From Hydrangea macrophylla (Eukaryota; Streptophyta; Magnoliopsida; Cornales; Hydrangeaceae): a stretch of 64,000 nucleotides of DNA. The notes under the pieces were generated by a model, which worked only from the letters and a program-made list of their open reading frames with translations, ran no database searches and was not told the origin of the DNA. Of this stretch, positions 11,844 to 23,920 are shown in pieces. The DNA is taken from positions 129,847,999 through 129,911,998 of the forward strand of contig CM066991.1 in assembly GCA_033977485.1 (NCBI GenBank), given 5' to 3'. Every line of letters begins with the position of its first letter. Positions within the stretch are counted from its first letter, which is position 1. The position numbers and the translations under genes were made by a program.

Positions 11844-12383
11844 TAGGGCCATTCAAATTACCCGATAAACCTATCCGACCGACCTGGACCGAACCCGGCC
11901 GAAAAATGCAGTGTCTTGGGCTCACGGTCGGTGATCGGTGCAAGCATAAGGAAAAATTGAGAACTCGCTTCGGCGCACCGGGTACCAAATTGTGTGCTCA
12001 AACCCGACCGAAACTTCAAGATTGGAGTACAATATATACTTAATTTTCCCTATTCTCATCCCACTTTCTCAAGACCTAACCCTTCCTCCACCACCACTGC
12101 GCCTACGAACTATTCTTTCTCCACCACCACTATCCATGGCTAGCTCCATACTTTCCAACACCACTCTCCACACAAATCTCAGTGACCAACTCATCACCCT
12201 TGGGAACCCTCTTGAACAAACCCATCAAGAAATCAAGCCATTTTTGGCCAAAACAGTTAGATCGAGAGATAGAAGTATTAAAATTATTCCGGCCACCCCA
12301 TGCAACCGTTTGCGGTCGAAGGCCATGGATACCGATTACAAATTTACAAGGTAGCACCACTCTCCCCTTTATCTCTATCTTTC

Positions 12384-12414
<31 letters not shown>

Positions 12415-12876
12415 CTCTCTCTCTCTCTCTCTCTCAAATCTGTAAAAAAAATTTGGATCTGTAAATTTTCAGATCTGGTAAATTTTTTTTTAATCTGTAA
12501 GTTTTTAGATCAGGGATTTTTTTAATCTGTAAATGCTTTTAGTTCTTGGAAGAATTTTGTATGTTGATTGACTTTTGGTTCTTAAATATTGAATGAATAA
12601 TATTTGATTTCAATATTTCAACCCTTTTTCAATATGTTTGCTTGTTAACATTTTTAGGCCTTTTTTTTAGATTCATCTCTCTCTGACTCTCTGTCATGCA
12701 CACACAAGTGACACAACAGCCCACCCCGAACTCCCGACCACCAGGACCGAAATCGACAAGACTGAAACCGACTGAGACCGACAGACTGTTGGTCAGTTTC
12801 GGTGCTAGCATCTAACACCACGAGCCCCTCGGTTCGGTCCCACATATCCGCACAACCCCAACCGAGTACACCCCTA
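11844..12876. mobile_element. hAT-like non-autonomous element carrying a gene-like fragment
   Basis: The element begins TAGGGCCATTC and ends TACACCCCTA. Subterminal ACCGAACC/GACCGA words at both ends are typical of plant hAT elements. The flanks GAACCTAC (11836-11843) and GGAACTAC (12877-12884) agree at six of eight positions, consistent with an old 8-bp duplication in the surrounding LTR. Inside, CAATATATACTT (about 12029) precedes a C-rich leader and a frame beginning MASSILSNTTLHTNLS at about 12136, which ends at an AG/GTAGCA donor-like site near 12352. This looks like a promoter plus first exon. I do not recognise the protein; it may be captured host DNA or the 5' end of the element's own lost transposase gene. 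Confidence 0.55.
12381..12436. repeat. (AT)n and (TC)n microsatellites
   Basis: A TA run of about 12 units is followed by about eight TC units inside the hAT-like element, just after its gene-like fragment. Confidence 0.85.
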
Positions 12877-13098
12877 GGAACTACTTATCATATAATCACC
12901 CATTATAAACTAAACAACATATAGCTATGAATTGAAACATGTTTTTCGTACAAACATGAATACATGTCAATGAATCATTGCAAAACACATAGTAGAATCA
13001 CTCATTTCCGATTAACGCTCTTAAATCCCGTTCCAAGGAAAACCCGAGCACAAGGATCGTGTAGAAGTCCGTCTAGTCAATTCCTATGGATCAAAAGT

Positions 13099-13262
13099 GG
13101 AAGCTTAGAGAAAGAAATATAGAAGAAGGGAGGAAAAGAGAGAAAAAGAGAGAAGAGAGAAATGTTTTTTCATATTATTTTATTTCTACAACTACTTCAA
13201 TCAATTTCACTATTACATTGAGTTCTTAGAAGTTAGAGAGCAATCTACACCCACATACACAT

Positions 13263-13298
<36 letters not shown>

Positions 13299-15535
13299 GA
13301 GAGAGGTTGAATGCTTGTGGTTCCACCATTGATAATCATTGATTGTATATTTGTACTCCCTTCCTAATCCCATTGCTATTTTAATTTTCTTTATCATACT
13401 TGCATTTCCCCTTCTCAACTCCATTTCTGTTTTGATTTCTTTTTATTCTAGCATAATCTCTTCTCAACCCCCATTTCTATTTTGGTTCATTTTCATTTGC
13501 ATAATATATCCCTCATCTCATTTCTATTTTGATTTCTTTGTCATTTGCATCATCTCTCCCTCAACGTCATTTCTATTTTGATTTCTTCTTCTTCGAAGTT
13601 CTTGAGTTTTCAAGTGTTAAGAGGATGTCCTAGATGGTTAATTCATCTACTCAAGTGTTTAAGTTCATGATTTGAGCATCTATTCCAAGCCCCCACTCAA
13701 AATCCCAAACTCTTTTCCAAAAACTAAATGGATTTTCTTAACAGTGATGCAAAACAGTGAGTTACTGAAGTTCAAACATTTATCTTGAATTAAATACTTG
13801 AGGTATGATGATGAAACTACTTGGAAAAAACCTTCTTAATATATCATAGTTCACATGGATTTTTCCTCATCAATTTTAGAAATGTAGAAATGTGTTTTCT
13901 GGATTTTAGAAGTTCAGGTTAATAATCTGTCTTTTCTTTCACAGATTGTGGTCTGACTTCTTACATTTATTTCAGATGTTTTTCATCATATAACATAGCC
14001 TTTTCTATTTTTTATTTGAACTTCAATGTGTTATAAAACTTTCTATATCTTTTGAGCATCATAAGAGTGGTTTTAATATTTATAAAAAAAATCATACAAA
14101 ATTAGTCAACTATGCAGTCTCTGTTTATGAGTTATGTCTACATTCTGATTTATTTCTCTTAAGCTGTGATAGATATTGTAGTTTTGACTTTTTGCATGGT
14201 TTAATAGACACATTAAGGGTTATCCACGATTTTTTCCACTTTTATGAGAGCTTTTTAATATTTTTTTGTGGATTTTACAAAATCAATTCACTATACTGGA
14301 CACTAGTCATAGAACTTTTATTTGATATATATGTCTTGATATGATACTTCCATCCATCCTAATTTTTCATACATGCAATGAACTTAAATAAAAATCTTGA
14401 TTTTGTAACATTTCATGCTCTCATATGTACCATGTGCATTATCCGTCATCTCATGTATCATATTCTCATGGATTCTTAAGTTTGATTTCTAAATAAAAAT
14501 CTTGATTTTGTCAATACTTTGAGGAGTTTTTGAAGTAAGTTGGAAGATGACATCCTAAGTGGTTATAATCTCCATTTGAGTGCTGAAAATATACTCTCAA
14601 AACACCCCCTTCGAAACCCTTCTTGAACTCCAAACCTTGGTTTGCAAAGATTGAAAAGCTTGTTTTCCCAAATCCTCCAAAATAGTAAGTTGTTCAACTT
14701 GAAAATGCTATTTTGAGTTCAATACTCAATAGATGATCTTGATACCACTTGGAAAGTCTTCCTAACTCATTAGGGAATATCCATGATTTTTGGTTTAATT
14801 TTAAAACACTTGGAAATGGTCCATTTTGACCCAAACATTCTTCTAAAACATTCTATTTTTCAGTCACAGCATCTTTGGTTGACTTTCAACTTGTTTTCCA
14901 GAACACTTTTCCAATAAGAGTGATCCCAACTCATTTTTTCCTTTAACTTCAATGACTTAGGGAACTTTCTGTATATTATGAGCCAACAAATGTTTTGTTT
15001 TCATTTTCAAAGATTTTTCTATATGTCAGTCGACAATACGGATTCTGTTTCTGAGCAACCTCACTTGTTTATATGATTTCTCTCAATCTACAACTTCAAT
15101 CTTGATTTGACTTTTTGATATATGTTCTATACACAGGAGGGATGACCTCCATATAATTTCATGAATTAAAAACATCCCTAACCTCACTTTTCCATTTTTA
15201 CAACATCAGTTCACTATTCTACCTACTATTCACAGTAAGCATGTTTTACTTTCGTTCCTTGATTAGATGTTCACATGCAATCCAAATTAGCTCATATCTT
15301 AGGAAGTTGTTCATACCAATTTTGTACATATCCTACAATAACAATCTTCTTGCATTCATGCATATTCTAGACTTCTAAATCACTTTAGAAAATCCATGAA
15401 CACAAACATACTACTACTTTACACATTCTAGGATCATACATTATATGCATCCATGCAAGATTTGGAATTTTAGCGACTCCTAATCTAAGAAGATTATAAG
15501 GAATGAAATTGATCACACGTTCCTACTTCCCAAGG
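13099..15535. repeat. Fragments of a Tat-like LTR, partly duplicated
   Basis: The part at 14530-15535 is clearly related to 20480-21480 of the solo LTR at 18862-22134; shared text includes GGAAAGTCTTCCTAACTCATT and TCTAAGAAGATTATAAGGA. The segment 13650-14530 repeats the same landmarks in the same order with more divergence (for example GCAGTCTCTGTTTATGAG against ACGGATTCTGTTTCTGAG), so it looks like an old internal duplication of about 0.9 kb. Purine runs and a (CA)n(TA)n tract at 13260-13300 lie to the left. No gene is seen; the frame at 13339-13581 is low-complexity. Confidence 0.6.
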
Positions 15536-17164
15536 TAATGACTATAAATATAAAGTGTGAGATATTTTTGGTAGCAAAATCCAATTTGACTTCTAAGAGG
15601 AGAAGAGAGAGAAAAGGGAGATTTGATCTTCGAGCCTGCGACGTTCATTTTCGGCGATCTGTTCGTTGATCAAAATATTTTATTGGATATTCAAACTCCT
15701 CGAGGTAAGGCCTTTGTTTTCATACCCACTAGGGCTTGTTTGGCTTAGATTTTTGAAAATTTATTTTCTAGAATTTTCATAAAAGTTGATAATTGAACTT
15801 TTGATCGATAAGGATTGTACTAGATGGACTTCTACACGATCTATGTGCTCGAGTTTCCTTTGGATCAAATTTTAGGAGCGTTATTCGGGGTGAGTGATTC
15901 AACTCTGTATTTTGGAATAATTTCTTGACATGTATTCATGTTTTGTACGAAAATCATGTTTTAGTTCATATATATATTGTTTTGTTCATATTGGGCAACT
16001 ATATTGATAAGTAAGCCTAATTGCACTGTGCAATATTTTGATTATATCGAAAGCATGGTTATATGTGATTGAGCATGTTGAGTTGTTATTTGGGTCAAAA
16101 GAGCACGTGGTACCAAGCCATTGTGGAGCCGATATAGGCATATGGTTGCACATTTGAAGAAAAGAAACGTGGGTCTTACCTTTTTGCGTGGACTTATTGG
16201 CGAGGACTCGTGGATAAGGAGTACAGAACGTACATATGAGACTCCGAAGACTAGTATGAAATGTAGAGATGTGAATGCGAGCATGTTTATCATTCGTGTG
16301 CATTGTTGTTTTATTCACTAAACGTTAGCTTAAACAAATCGAATATGTGTTGTTATTCAAATAACCATTTCAGATGTTAAAGCCGGCGAGGAATCGGACA
16401 AGTGATCGCGGGGTAGTGGGAGTTCAATTAGAAGGCGTTGAGAATGCTTACCTGGTAGTTGAATAGAAATATTGTAATAAGGATTTTCATGACTTTTAAC
16501 TATGTTTTACTTAGAATCGTAGAATGGAATCGTAATGTTGTAATAGATAGCAATCTTTTGTAGTTATGTTTTAACAATGGTATATTTCAGTTAGAATCTT
16601 TTTGGTATGAGTTTGGAGTATGGGTGTGATCCGTGGTTGAACTTAGAAAGCTCGTGAACTTAGGAATTGTACAGGATACCCCGCTGCTATAAAACAGTCA
16701 ACTAGTTTGTGGGTGCAATCGATTGGACCCTTTTTGTTAGCAAGACACTGCATTAGTTACATTCAACTGGGTCCCCGATACAGTCGAATGGTTTGCGTTT
16801 TCAGAACTTAACTTCCTACTTGAACAGGAATTCAGTCGACCGGACTGTACACTTGACTGGGATTTTATACCCCCGTCGACTAGACATAGGTGGCAATCGT
16901 CTGGATTGAGTAGCTGAGGGATTGAGACTCCTTGGAAGTCGAAGCAGTTGACTGTATCATGTTTCAAAATCAAGTGTTCTGCTAGACCAGTCTCAGTCGA
17001 CTGGGCATGGGATGCAGTCGACTGGATTGCTGGTTTAAAAAAAATGAATTGTTGTTTTTTCGCTGTGTGTTCTTAAACTAATTTTTTTTTAAAACATTAA
17101 TGAATTGGTTTAGCCTCAGTGGCGTGCCACGGGTTCGGTTCCGCTATTGTGGGACCTTCCTGTG
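15536..17164 (+). mobile_element. 5'-truncated LTR fragment (plus orientation)
   Basis: It follows the solo LTR at 42973-44966 collinearly from the CTCGAGGTAAG block (about 15700) to the end, ...GTGGGACC...CTGTGACA. The first ~530 bases of the family LTR are absent. At 16697-17020 it carries degenerate copies of the CAGTCGACTG word. With 10737-13098 it forms an inverted pair whose LTR 3' ends point outward into the LINE. Confidence 0.7.
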
Positions 17165-17340
17165 ACATCCAATCTCTTAGCTAATCAGCCAATCACTTCA
17201 ACCCTCTTGTTTTGCTTGATGCCCCTCTTAGAGAACTTTGCATGCCTCTCTTGACAGATTTGGTGGAAGCTAGCTTCCCTTGTGGTTGTTAATCTTTGAT
17301 TTCCTTTTGCACCAAAAAAAGAAAAAGAAAGAATAGCTTT
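17165..17340 (+). pseudogene. LINE tail, resuming after the LTR block
   Basis: Read in shifting frames, this gives LANQ-ITSTLLF followed by PLRELCMPLLTDLVEASFP, which resembles the end of plant LINE polyproteins (an ADALAN block, then a short conserved tail). An A-rich run near 17316-17332 could be the worn poly(A) end. This suggests the sequence between 10737 and 17164 arrived within the LINE. The match is by eye and short. Confidence 0.4.
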
Positions 17341-17503
17341 GCTTTCTTAATGAATTCTCTTTTGATTGGCATTTGTGACTTCAAATTTTTTTTTTTGACT
17401 TCATTTAATTTATATCTATTTGAATTCTCCGTTTTATAGAAAATTGTCTTGTTACACTCTCGCAAGGCAATGATGTGAGAATGCTTTTTTACTCATTAAA
17501 GAG

Positions 17504-18238
17504 CAGGGGCAGCTCAATTCATTTTGGGGCCTTAGTCGAAGATTTAAAATGAGGCCTTTATTATACTTTCATTCATTAATAATTATATATTAATTTTGAT
17601 TAAGTTTTATTATTTAAAATATATTTTTTCCTCTCTTTTTTGGATGAAAAAAAAATACTAAAAGTTGTTTTTTTTTTCTTGCAATCAATAATGTGGTCAA
17701 TTTATTTATATTTCTTTTATATTGCTTTATGATAGGCTTGAAGCTTAAAGTTAATGAGACAGTGGATCGTTGGGGGCCTTTATTTTAGAAATAGATGTAT
17801 TTTTCTAGGAATAAATAGATGTATGTAGTTGGTTATGATTAATAAGAATGTTTTTTCCTCCCTAGACAATAGTTAATAGATATGTTGTAAATATAATAAA
17901 AGGTTATTTAGGACTTATTATAGGGGCATTTTCTAAGAATACTACTTAATTTTTTCTTCTTTTTTCCCCTTTATTTAAGGTGATAATAAACGATAATGCT
18001 AGACACACAACATAAACCACAACACATGCTTTAAATGCATGTACTTTGTGCTGTGTGAATTTTTCATACAGAAGCATAAGATACATGCATTTAAAGCATG
18101 ATTGTGATTTATGTTGTAGTTGGTGTTGTGTGCCTACCATTATTCGATATTAAATGATAGACATTTAAAAAATAGAGCCTTAATTTTCTGGGGGCCTTAG
18201 ACAGTCGTCTAAATTGCCTTATAGTTGAGCCACCCCAA
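17504..18238. mobile_element. hAT-type non-autonomous element
   Basis: Left end CAGGGGCAGCTCAATT pairs with right end AGTTGAGCCACCCCAA. Flanks TTAAAGAG and CTAAAGAG agree at seven of eight positions, an 8-bp duplication as expected for hAT. Just inside both ends is the word GGGGCCTTAG. A smaller MITE is nested at 17991-18146. Confidence 0.75.
17991..18146. mobile_element. MITE nested in the hAT element
   Basis: Arms of about 60 bp pair around a short loop: GACACACAACATAAACCACA against the complement of TGTGATTTATGTTGTAGTTG, and CATGCTTTAAATGCATG near the centre. Flanks ATAATAAA and ATATTAAA differ at one base. Confidence 0.75.
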
Positions 18239-18321
18239 CTAAAGAGAGTGCATTTTTCTGACCCAAACACCCAAGCAACAATGCACTCATGATGTGAAGC
18301 ATTTTTTTACTTTAATTCTTT

Positions 18322-18528
18322 GAAAATTGCTATGGTCACTGACATCTACCGAAAAATTGTACCGAGAGGGGAGGGGCCCACTATTTTTACACTTTGGTGA
18401 TTTGAATTTGGGTAACCAAAGATCCGACCCGTGCCTTTTTTTTTTTTAAATCACCAAAGTGTAAAAGTGGTGGTCCCTCCTCTCTCGGTGCAATTTTTCT
18501 GTAGATGTCGGTGACCACAGCAATTTTC
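18322..18528. mobile_element. Mutator-type MITE with exact 9-bp duplication
   Basis: About 80-bp terminal inverted repeats: GAAAATTGCTATGGTCACTG pairs with CGGTGACCACAGCAATTTTC, and ATTTTTACACTTTGGTGATT pairs with AATCACCAAAGTGTAAAAGT. The 9-bp word TAATTCTTT lies exactly at both sides (18313-18321 and 18529-18537). Confidence 0.85.
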
Positions 18529-18537
18529 TAATTCTTT

Positions 18538-18861
18538 TGGTGTCCTAAAAATATTGGTTCCATAAAAGCTTGTGATATTTGTCGTGGGATCAGTGGATCA
18601 CTCCAAAAATGCAGTAGATTTGCGGATAGTACTTATATTCACTTTTACTTGCTTGTCTTGGACGTCTTCATTGAGGCGATGACTTCGGTACAACAAAGCG
18701 GTTTTGTTGTACATACAATAAAATCATTTCAACCCTTGGATGATGATGCTTCATCATCCCAACCATCCACGTGTATACCCAATTTAAAAATAAACCATGT
18801 GTGGTATTGTAGTAATGTACCAAAATCACACCAAAAAAAGCTTCCTTACCTTTTTAACCGG
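18538..18861. other. Intergenic sequence, no gene seen
   Basis: Unremarkable AT-rich sequence. The frame beginning at 18649 runs into the following LTR and shows no recognisable domain. Confidence 0.4.
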
Positions 18862-21800
18862 TGTAGACACCCCATTTTGTCGGCTATCAGATTTAGGAGA
18901 CCCATAGCTTGGTGGTTCACAATGATCGAAAAAGACTTAAAAGGACTCCTGGAAATTAGTTCTATCTCTCGGAATGCTCAGAATGACCAAAATGCCCCTT
19001 AAAGCCCGAAAACTCCCAGATTTGGTCCCAAAGTTCTGGAAACATGCTACGTCGTAAGAAAATCGATAAAATGAGTTTTTAAGTAAAAGCGGATGAAATC
19101 GTCAGCTCCCAGAGGCCCCTGGAAGTCCCGGAAGTTCCCGGAAAGTCCCCGTTGACCGGTTTGACCAAGGTTTGACCAGGTTTGACCAGAGTTTGACCAA
19201 GTTTGACCGAAATCGTCCGAATTCACCGGAATCATTCTAAATCATGAGAAAAGTATTAAAACGAGTTTCAAAAGAAAATCGAGCGAAAACGTCAGCTCCT
19301 GGGAATTCCCGGAGATTTCCAGAACTTCCCGAGAATCCTAGGTTTTACCAGTTTAACCAAAATTTGACTTTGGAATCAGGGCACTGAGACAATTTTCAAA
19401 CATTTTTCATGGATACTAGAAGCCAATAGCTTTCCAATGGTATATCGCACATAATTTCTGGATTTAAAACGAATTTATTATGAATTTCTAAAGGCGAAAA
19501 AGGTGATCAAATCGGCTTTTATCGCAAATACCGGGAAACTTTTCAAAGTGACCTATCCCCGAACTATTTTTCATGTAAAGTGGACTCCATTACCTTTCCA
19601 ACGGTATATCACAACCTCAATTTGGAGTTCGTATGCATTTTCTGTGAATTTCGGACGAAATAGGGCCTTTTCGCGAATACCGAAACCTCAGGGAGCCTAA
19701 ACAGCATTATCTGGACGAAGGAGGAGCAATGCCGCCGCGGCACTGGCCCACTGCCGCCGCGGCACTCCCCTCCAGAACAGTTCATTTTTGTAATTTTTCT
19801 TGGGGGTTCATTTTGATTAATTGAAAGCCAAAACGACGTAGTTTTATGATTTCAGATATTTGGGACCAATGGGAATACTTCTAAAACCCCAAAACCACCC
19901 CAAGTTGGCCTATATAAACCTCCCATTGCTCTTCATTTTGGGAGAGTCAAATGAAAGTTTAGAAAAAGTTGGGGAGAGAAAGTTGTAGAGATAAGGTTAG
20001 AATAGAGAGAAAATATGATTCCTTCTTTGATTTGCAAAACAAAAGTGAGTTCTAAACTTTGTTTTTAATTCATTATTCCCATTTACTTCAACATTCAATA
20101 CACCCAACCACCATTTTAGTGAGCATTTAAGAGAATGGAAGCTTCTTCCATGTCCAATGTCATCACATATGACTGAAACACCAAACTACAAGTTCTATAC
20201 ATCATGAATATCATCTATTGATTGCTATCTTTTTGCTTGCTTGTTTATATAATGTTCATCTTTTCTCATCTCATTTCTTTTTTATTTTCTTTATTTACTT
20301 ACTAGTTCATCATCATCTAAATGATGACATGAAGTTTGGGGTGAGTGAATCCTTATGGATAGTAGCTCTTGACCTCAAAAACATGTTTGATAGATGATGA
20401 TCATAACTTCAATACCTCCAAGGTATTCTTGAAGTTATGTTCAAAATAAAATAAATCTCTCCAACAATCTTGGAGGTTCTTGATGATGAGTTTGAGATTG
20501 GTATTTCAAGTGGCTATAACCTCCATTGAGTATTGAAAATATGCTTTCAAAACATCTACTTCAAAACCCCTCTCAATCCCTCTCATTTTGATCTCAAGAA
20601 AGAAAACCTTGTTTTCCCCCAAATTTTTCAAAACAGTGAGTAATCTGAGTACAAAGACTTTTATAGACCTCAATACTCAACATATGGATGCAAGGCCACT
20701 TGGAAAGTCTTCCTAACTCATTGGAGAACACCCATGATTTTTGGTTTGACTTGGAAGTACTTGAAAATGGTCCATTTGGACCCAAACATTCCTTCCAGAC
20801 ATTCTGCCTCTGCTGTCACAGTAGCTTAGCCAACTTCCAACTTCTTTTTCAGAAAACTTTTCCAAAAGAGGTGGTCCCAACTTATTTTTCCCTTAAACTT
20901 CAATGTCTTAGGGAACTTTCTGTATAAAATGGGCCCCTAGATCATTTGTTTTCACTTTCTAAGATTTTTCAACATTTCAGTCGACAGTACGGACTCTGTT
21001 TCTGAGTGACCTTCATTGTTTATATGATTTCTTTCAATCTATGATAGTTATTAAAGATTGGCTTTTTGGGTTGTGTTCTAGACACAATAAGTAATACCTC
21101 CATAAAAAATCATGCTCTGAAAACATTCCTAACCCCTCCTTTCCATTTTTACAAGATCATGTTACTGTTCTGTCAACTATTCACAGCAAGCACATTTTAA
21201 CTTTCATTCTTTGATTTGATGCTCATAGGCATTCCAAATTAGTTCATATCTTAGGAAGTAGTTCATACTACATTTGTACATATCCCATGTTGATTTCATT
21301 CATTCATTCATACACATTTTAGACTTCTAAGTCATTCTAGAAATCCATGTACACAAAACACACTACAACCTTTGCACATTTTAGGTACATGCATTACATT
21401 CATGCAAGATTTCGGGTTTTTGTAACTCTTAATCTAAGAAGATTATAAGGAGCGATCATGATCACACGTTCATGCTTCCCCTTGATCTAATCATCCTTTC
21501 TCATCCGTCCCGAGGATTGAGAGATCTTCTTTTCTCAAAGAATAACATGCATTATACTAGCTTGCTCAGCATATTTTGATTTCTTTGATTATTTGCTTCA
21601 AGAACAATTCATGTCCCCCCCCCCCCCCTCCCCTTTTTAGATTAGAAGTCTTGATTATTTGATATATGATTAGACGATTTTTTCCTAGGTTTATTTGTGT
21701 GATCTTTCACTTTGCATTGTATGATATTTGGCTTAGATCTTATGAATGATATTTTATCTTTAGATCTTCCATTTCAAATTTTCTTATGTGATGTAATATA

Positions 21801-22134
21801 TTATCATAGTATTAATTGTCGAACCATACATAGTATAAGATGATTATTTGGATGCTAATTGAGACCCGTCAAAAGACGGGGTGAGTTGAGGGTGTTTTAG
21901 TCGTGACAAAGGCTCCTTCCTCTCTCGTACCAAAACCCCGAACCAAGTTCTTTGGTTATGAAGGGTCGGTGCCCTTATCCGCTTGGGTGAGTCAAATTTG
22001 GTTTCTTGGTTCCCTAAAGACCAAGTGGCGACTCTGTATCTGTTTTCAACAGACCATTTTCTTCTTTCGATTCAAATCAAATTTCAAACAAGTTTCAAAA
22101 CAAAAACAAAAGAGGTGGAATCTCGGTATTCACA
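18862..22134. mobile_element. Solo LTR, 3.3 kb, Tat-like Ty3/gypsy
   Basis: It begins TGTAGACACCCCATTTTGTC and ends ...GGTATTCACA. The 5-bp word ACCGG flanks it exactly (18857-18861 and 22135-22139), so it is a solo LTR left by recombination. TGTAGACACCCC at the start and GGTTCCCTAAAGACCAAGTGG near the end are typical of large plant Tat/Ogre-type LTRs. Two copies of TGCCGCCGCGGCAC lie at 19729-19768. The segment 20480-21480 is shared with 14530-15535. It has no coding capacity. Confidence 0.8.
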
Positions 22135-22240
22135 ACCGGTTACCATTATCAAGCAAACAAATTGCTCTATTCTTTGTAAGATAATATTTATTTATCTCTA
22201 TGTCCCACATAATATGTACTTTATATATATATATATGATA

Positions 22241-22385
22241 AGGCTCTTAAGTGAACAAGGTTGAGTGAACATATCCAGTGAACATATGTTTTAGCCTAAA
22301 AAAACACGCAAGTCAGCGGGGCAGCCCGCGAATTTTTTCATATGTTCACTGGGTATGTTCACTCAACTCTATTCACTTACAAGCT
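22241..22385. mobile_element. MITE with ~50-bp inverted ends
   Basis: The arm AAGTGAACAAGGTTGAGTGA, followed by ACATATCCAGTGAACATATG, pairs with CATATGTTCACTGGGTATGT and then TCACTCAACTCTATTCACTT. A GC-rich loop (GTCAGCGGGGCAGCCCGCG) lies in the middle. A shorter relative is at 47066-47120. Confidence 0.75.
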
Positions 22386-22386
22386 T

Positions 22387-22583
22387 GACTGTCCGTTTTA
22401 AAATAAGTGTCCACATTTCCTTTTTTGGATGTTCCAAAATAAGTGTCCACTTTCTACTTTGGACAAAAATGTGTGGTTGATAATGTGTCACCCCAAAAGG
22501 TGAATAAACATCCACCACATGTTATTATTTTCTTAAACTGTGTCCAAAAAGGTAGTGGACGCTTATTTTGGAACGGAGGGAGT
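22387..22583. mobile_element. Stowaway-like MITE
   Basis: The right end reads GCTTATTTTGGAACGGAGGG, the complement of the classic Stowaway terminus CTCCCTCCGTTCCAAAATAAG-type. The left end GTCCGTTTTAAAATAAGTGT pairs with it imperfectly. The expected TA duplication cannot be fixed because the left end is worn. Confidence 0.7.
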
Positions 22584-22607
22584 GTATTTTAAGTATGCTT
22601 TCAATTT

Positions 22608-22777
22608 GAGTAATGCTATGAATCCCAAATTCAAATCTCAAATCTCCATTTCAAATGATGTGATACCATTTAAAAAACAATGGGTCCAATGATCACTGTG
22701 GCCCTGTGGGATCACTTCAACATCCTCCAATCACAATCCAATAGACCCATTTGGATTTGGAAAGCATATCATTACTC
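22608..22777. mobile_element. GAGTAATG-family Mutator-type MITE, exact 9-bp duplication
   Basis: Ends GAGTAATGCTATGAATCCC and GGAAAGCATATCATTACTC are inverted repeats. TTTCAATTT flanks it exactly (22599-22607 and 22778-22786). The end sequence is nearly identical to that at 23921, the left edge of the FAR1-bearing array element. A further worn end of the family lies at about 22792. Confidence 0.85.
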
Positions 22778-23125
22778 TTTCAATTTAAACTTGAATAATG
22801 ATACGCTTCCCAATTTTTTTTTTTCAAAAGTGTTTTCTAACAGATGTGACTGTAGGCGTAGTTAATTTTGATTGGTTGATATTGAAGTGGTCCAACTATT
22901 ATTGAAGAGTGTCCCACTGGTCAAATAAGAGTAAGTAGTTTCCTAAATAATTCTACTTTCATGGTTAAGTAGAATTATGGTAGTATAAGGAAACCAGTCT
23001 TCTCTCTGTCTATAAAAGATAGGGCTAATATCACCTGTCACTCCTGAGTTTTGAACCGAAAACTCTTACCTCCTCAGATTTGAAAAATAACACTTTCCCC
23101 CTGAGCTTTTATTAGCCATAACAAA

Positions 23126-23182
<57 letters not shown>

Positions 23183-23920
23183 CTATTTATTGATTAATGT
23201 TGAATTTATTAAAAGGGAATTCCCTCTCCAAAATTAAACTACTGCACTCATTAGTACTACTAAGACACCATGTAGTCAATGGATTTCATAGAGTGCATTG
23301 GTTCATCCACGGAATAGGAATAACAATTCCCTATTAAAATACCATAAAGACCCATCTCTTCGCGTCTGTTTAATAAACTGAAAATTAAGTACTTGAAATT
23401 AAGAGCTAAATTTTAAGCGATTAAATTTATAATATTGAAAATAATATTTCAAGTACTAAAATAGACTGTATTTCAGTGATTATTTTTAGTAGAATTTTTT
23501 TTCATATATTTTTTCACTAATTTTTTGGTTGCTTTTTCAATTGAGTAATATGTTCTCAAACGCACCAAAAAAAATGTGCTAATTTTTTATTTTTTTTCAT
23601 TTTCACCACTCAAATTGAATTATTAAGGACCTTCAAGGACCCTTTTCATCAAAATAGAAGTTGGATAAAACAAAAACTTAAAACTCAATTAGAGGTACCA
23701 CCGACCGGTCCAAGGGGTACCATCGACCGATCTTGTTTTAAGCTTTCCAAAATAGACCCTTAATCAACGCCATTCAAATACTTATTTTTGTGTCATATTT
23801 CTCTATGTTATTTTGGCTTCATGTTTTCTTCTTTCTTCAAAGTAATACCATTCTTTTCAAATTGTTATCACAAATAGGTTTCCATCACATATAGTCTTGG
23901 GCTCGATTAATTTTCATTGA
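22778..23920. other. Intergenic sequence with simple repeats
   Basis: It holds a worn MITE end near 22792, a one-sided remnant of a fold-back end at about 23024-23108, and a (CA)n run of about 28 units at 23124-23180. A possible MITE lies at about 23361-23570, and the words CACCGACCGGTCC and CATCGACCGATC at 23698-23732 may be a fragment of an LTR word cluster. No gene is seen. Confidence 0.45.

Larger units (their letters stand above)
10737..13098 (-). mobile_element. LTR fragment (minus orientation), interrupted by a hAT-like element
   Basis: On the + strand it begins TGTCACGCCCC, the complement of an LTR 3' end. Blocks at 11430-11790 and 12880-13098 are reverse complements of segments of the complete solo LTR at 42973-44966 (for example GGTTATTTGAATAACCACAC and CAATTCCTATGGATC). 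The portion matching the first ~800 bases of that LTR is missing. The insertion 11844-12876 splits it. A cluster of TTCGACCGGTCGAA palindromes lies at 11022-11134. Confidence 0.7.
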
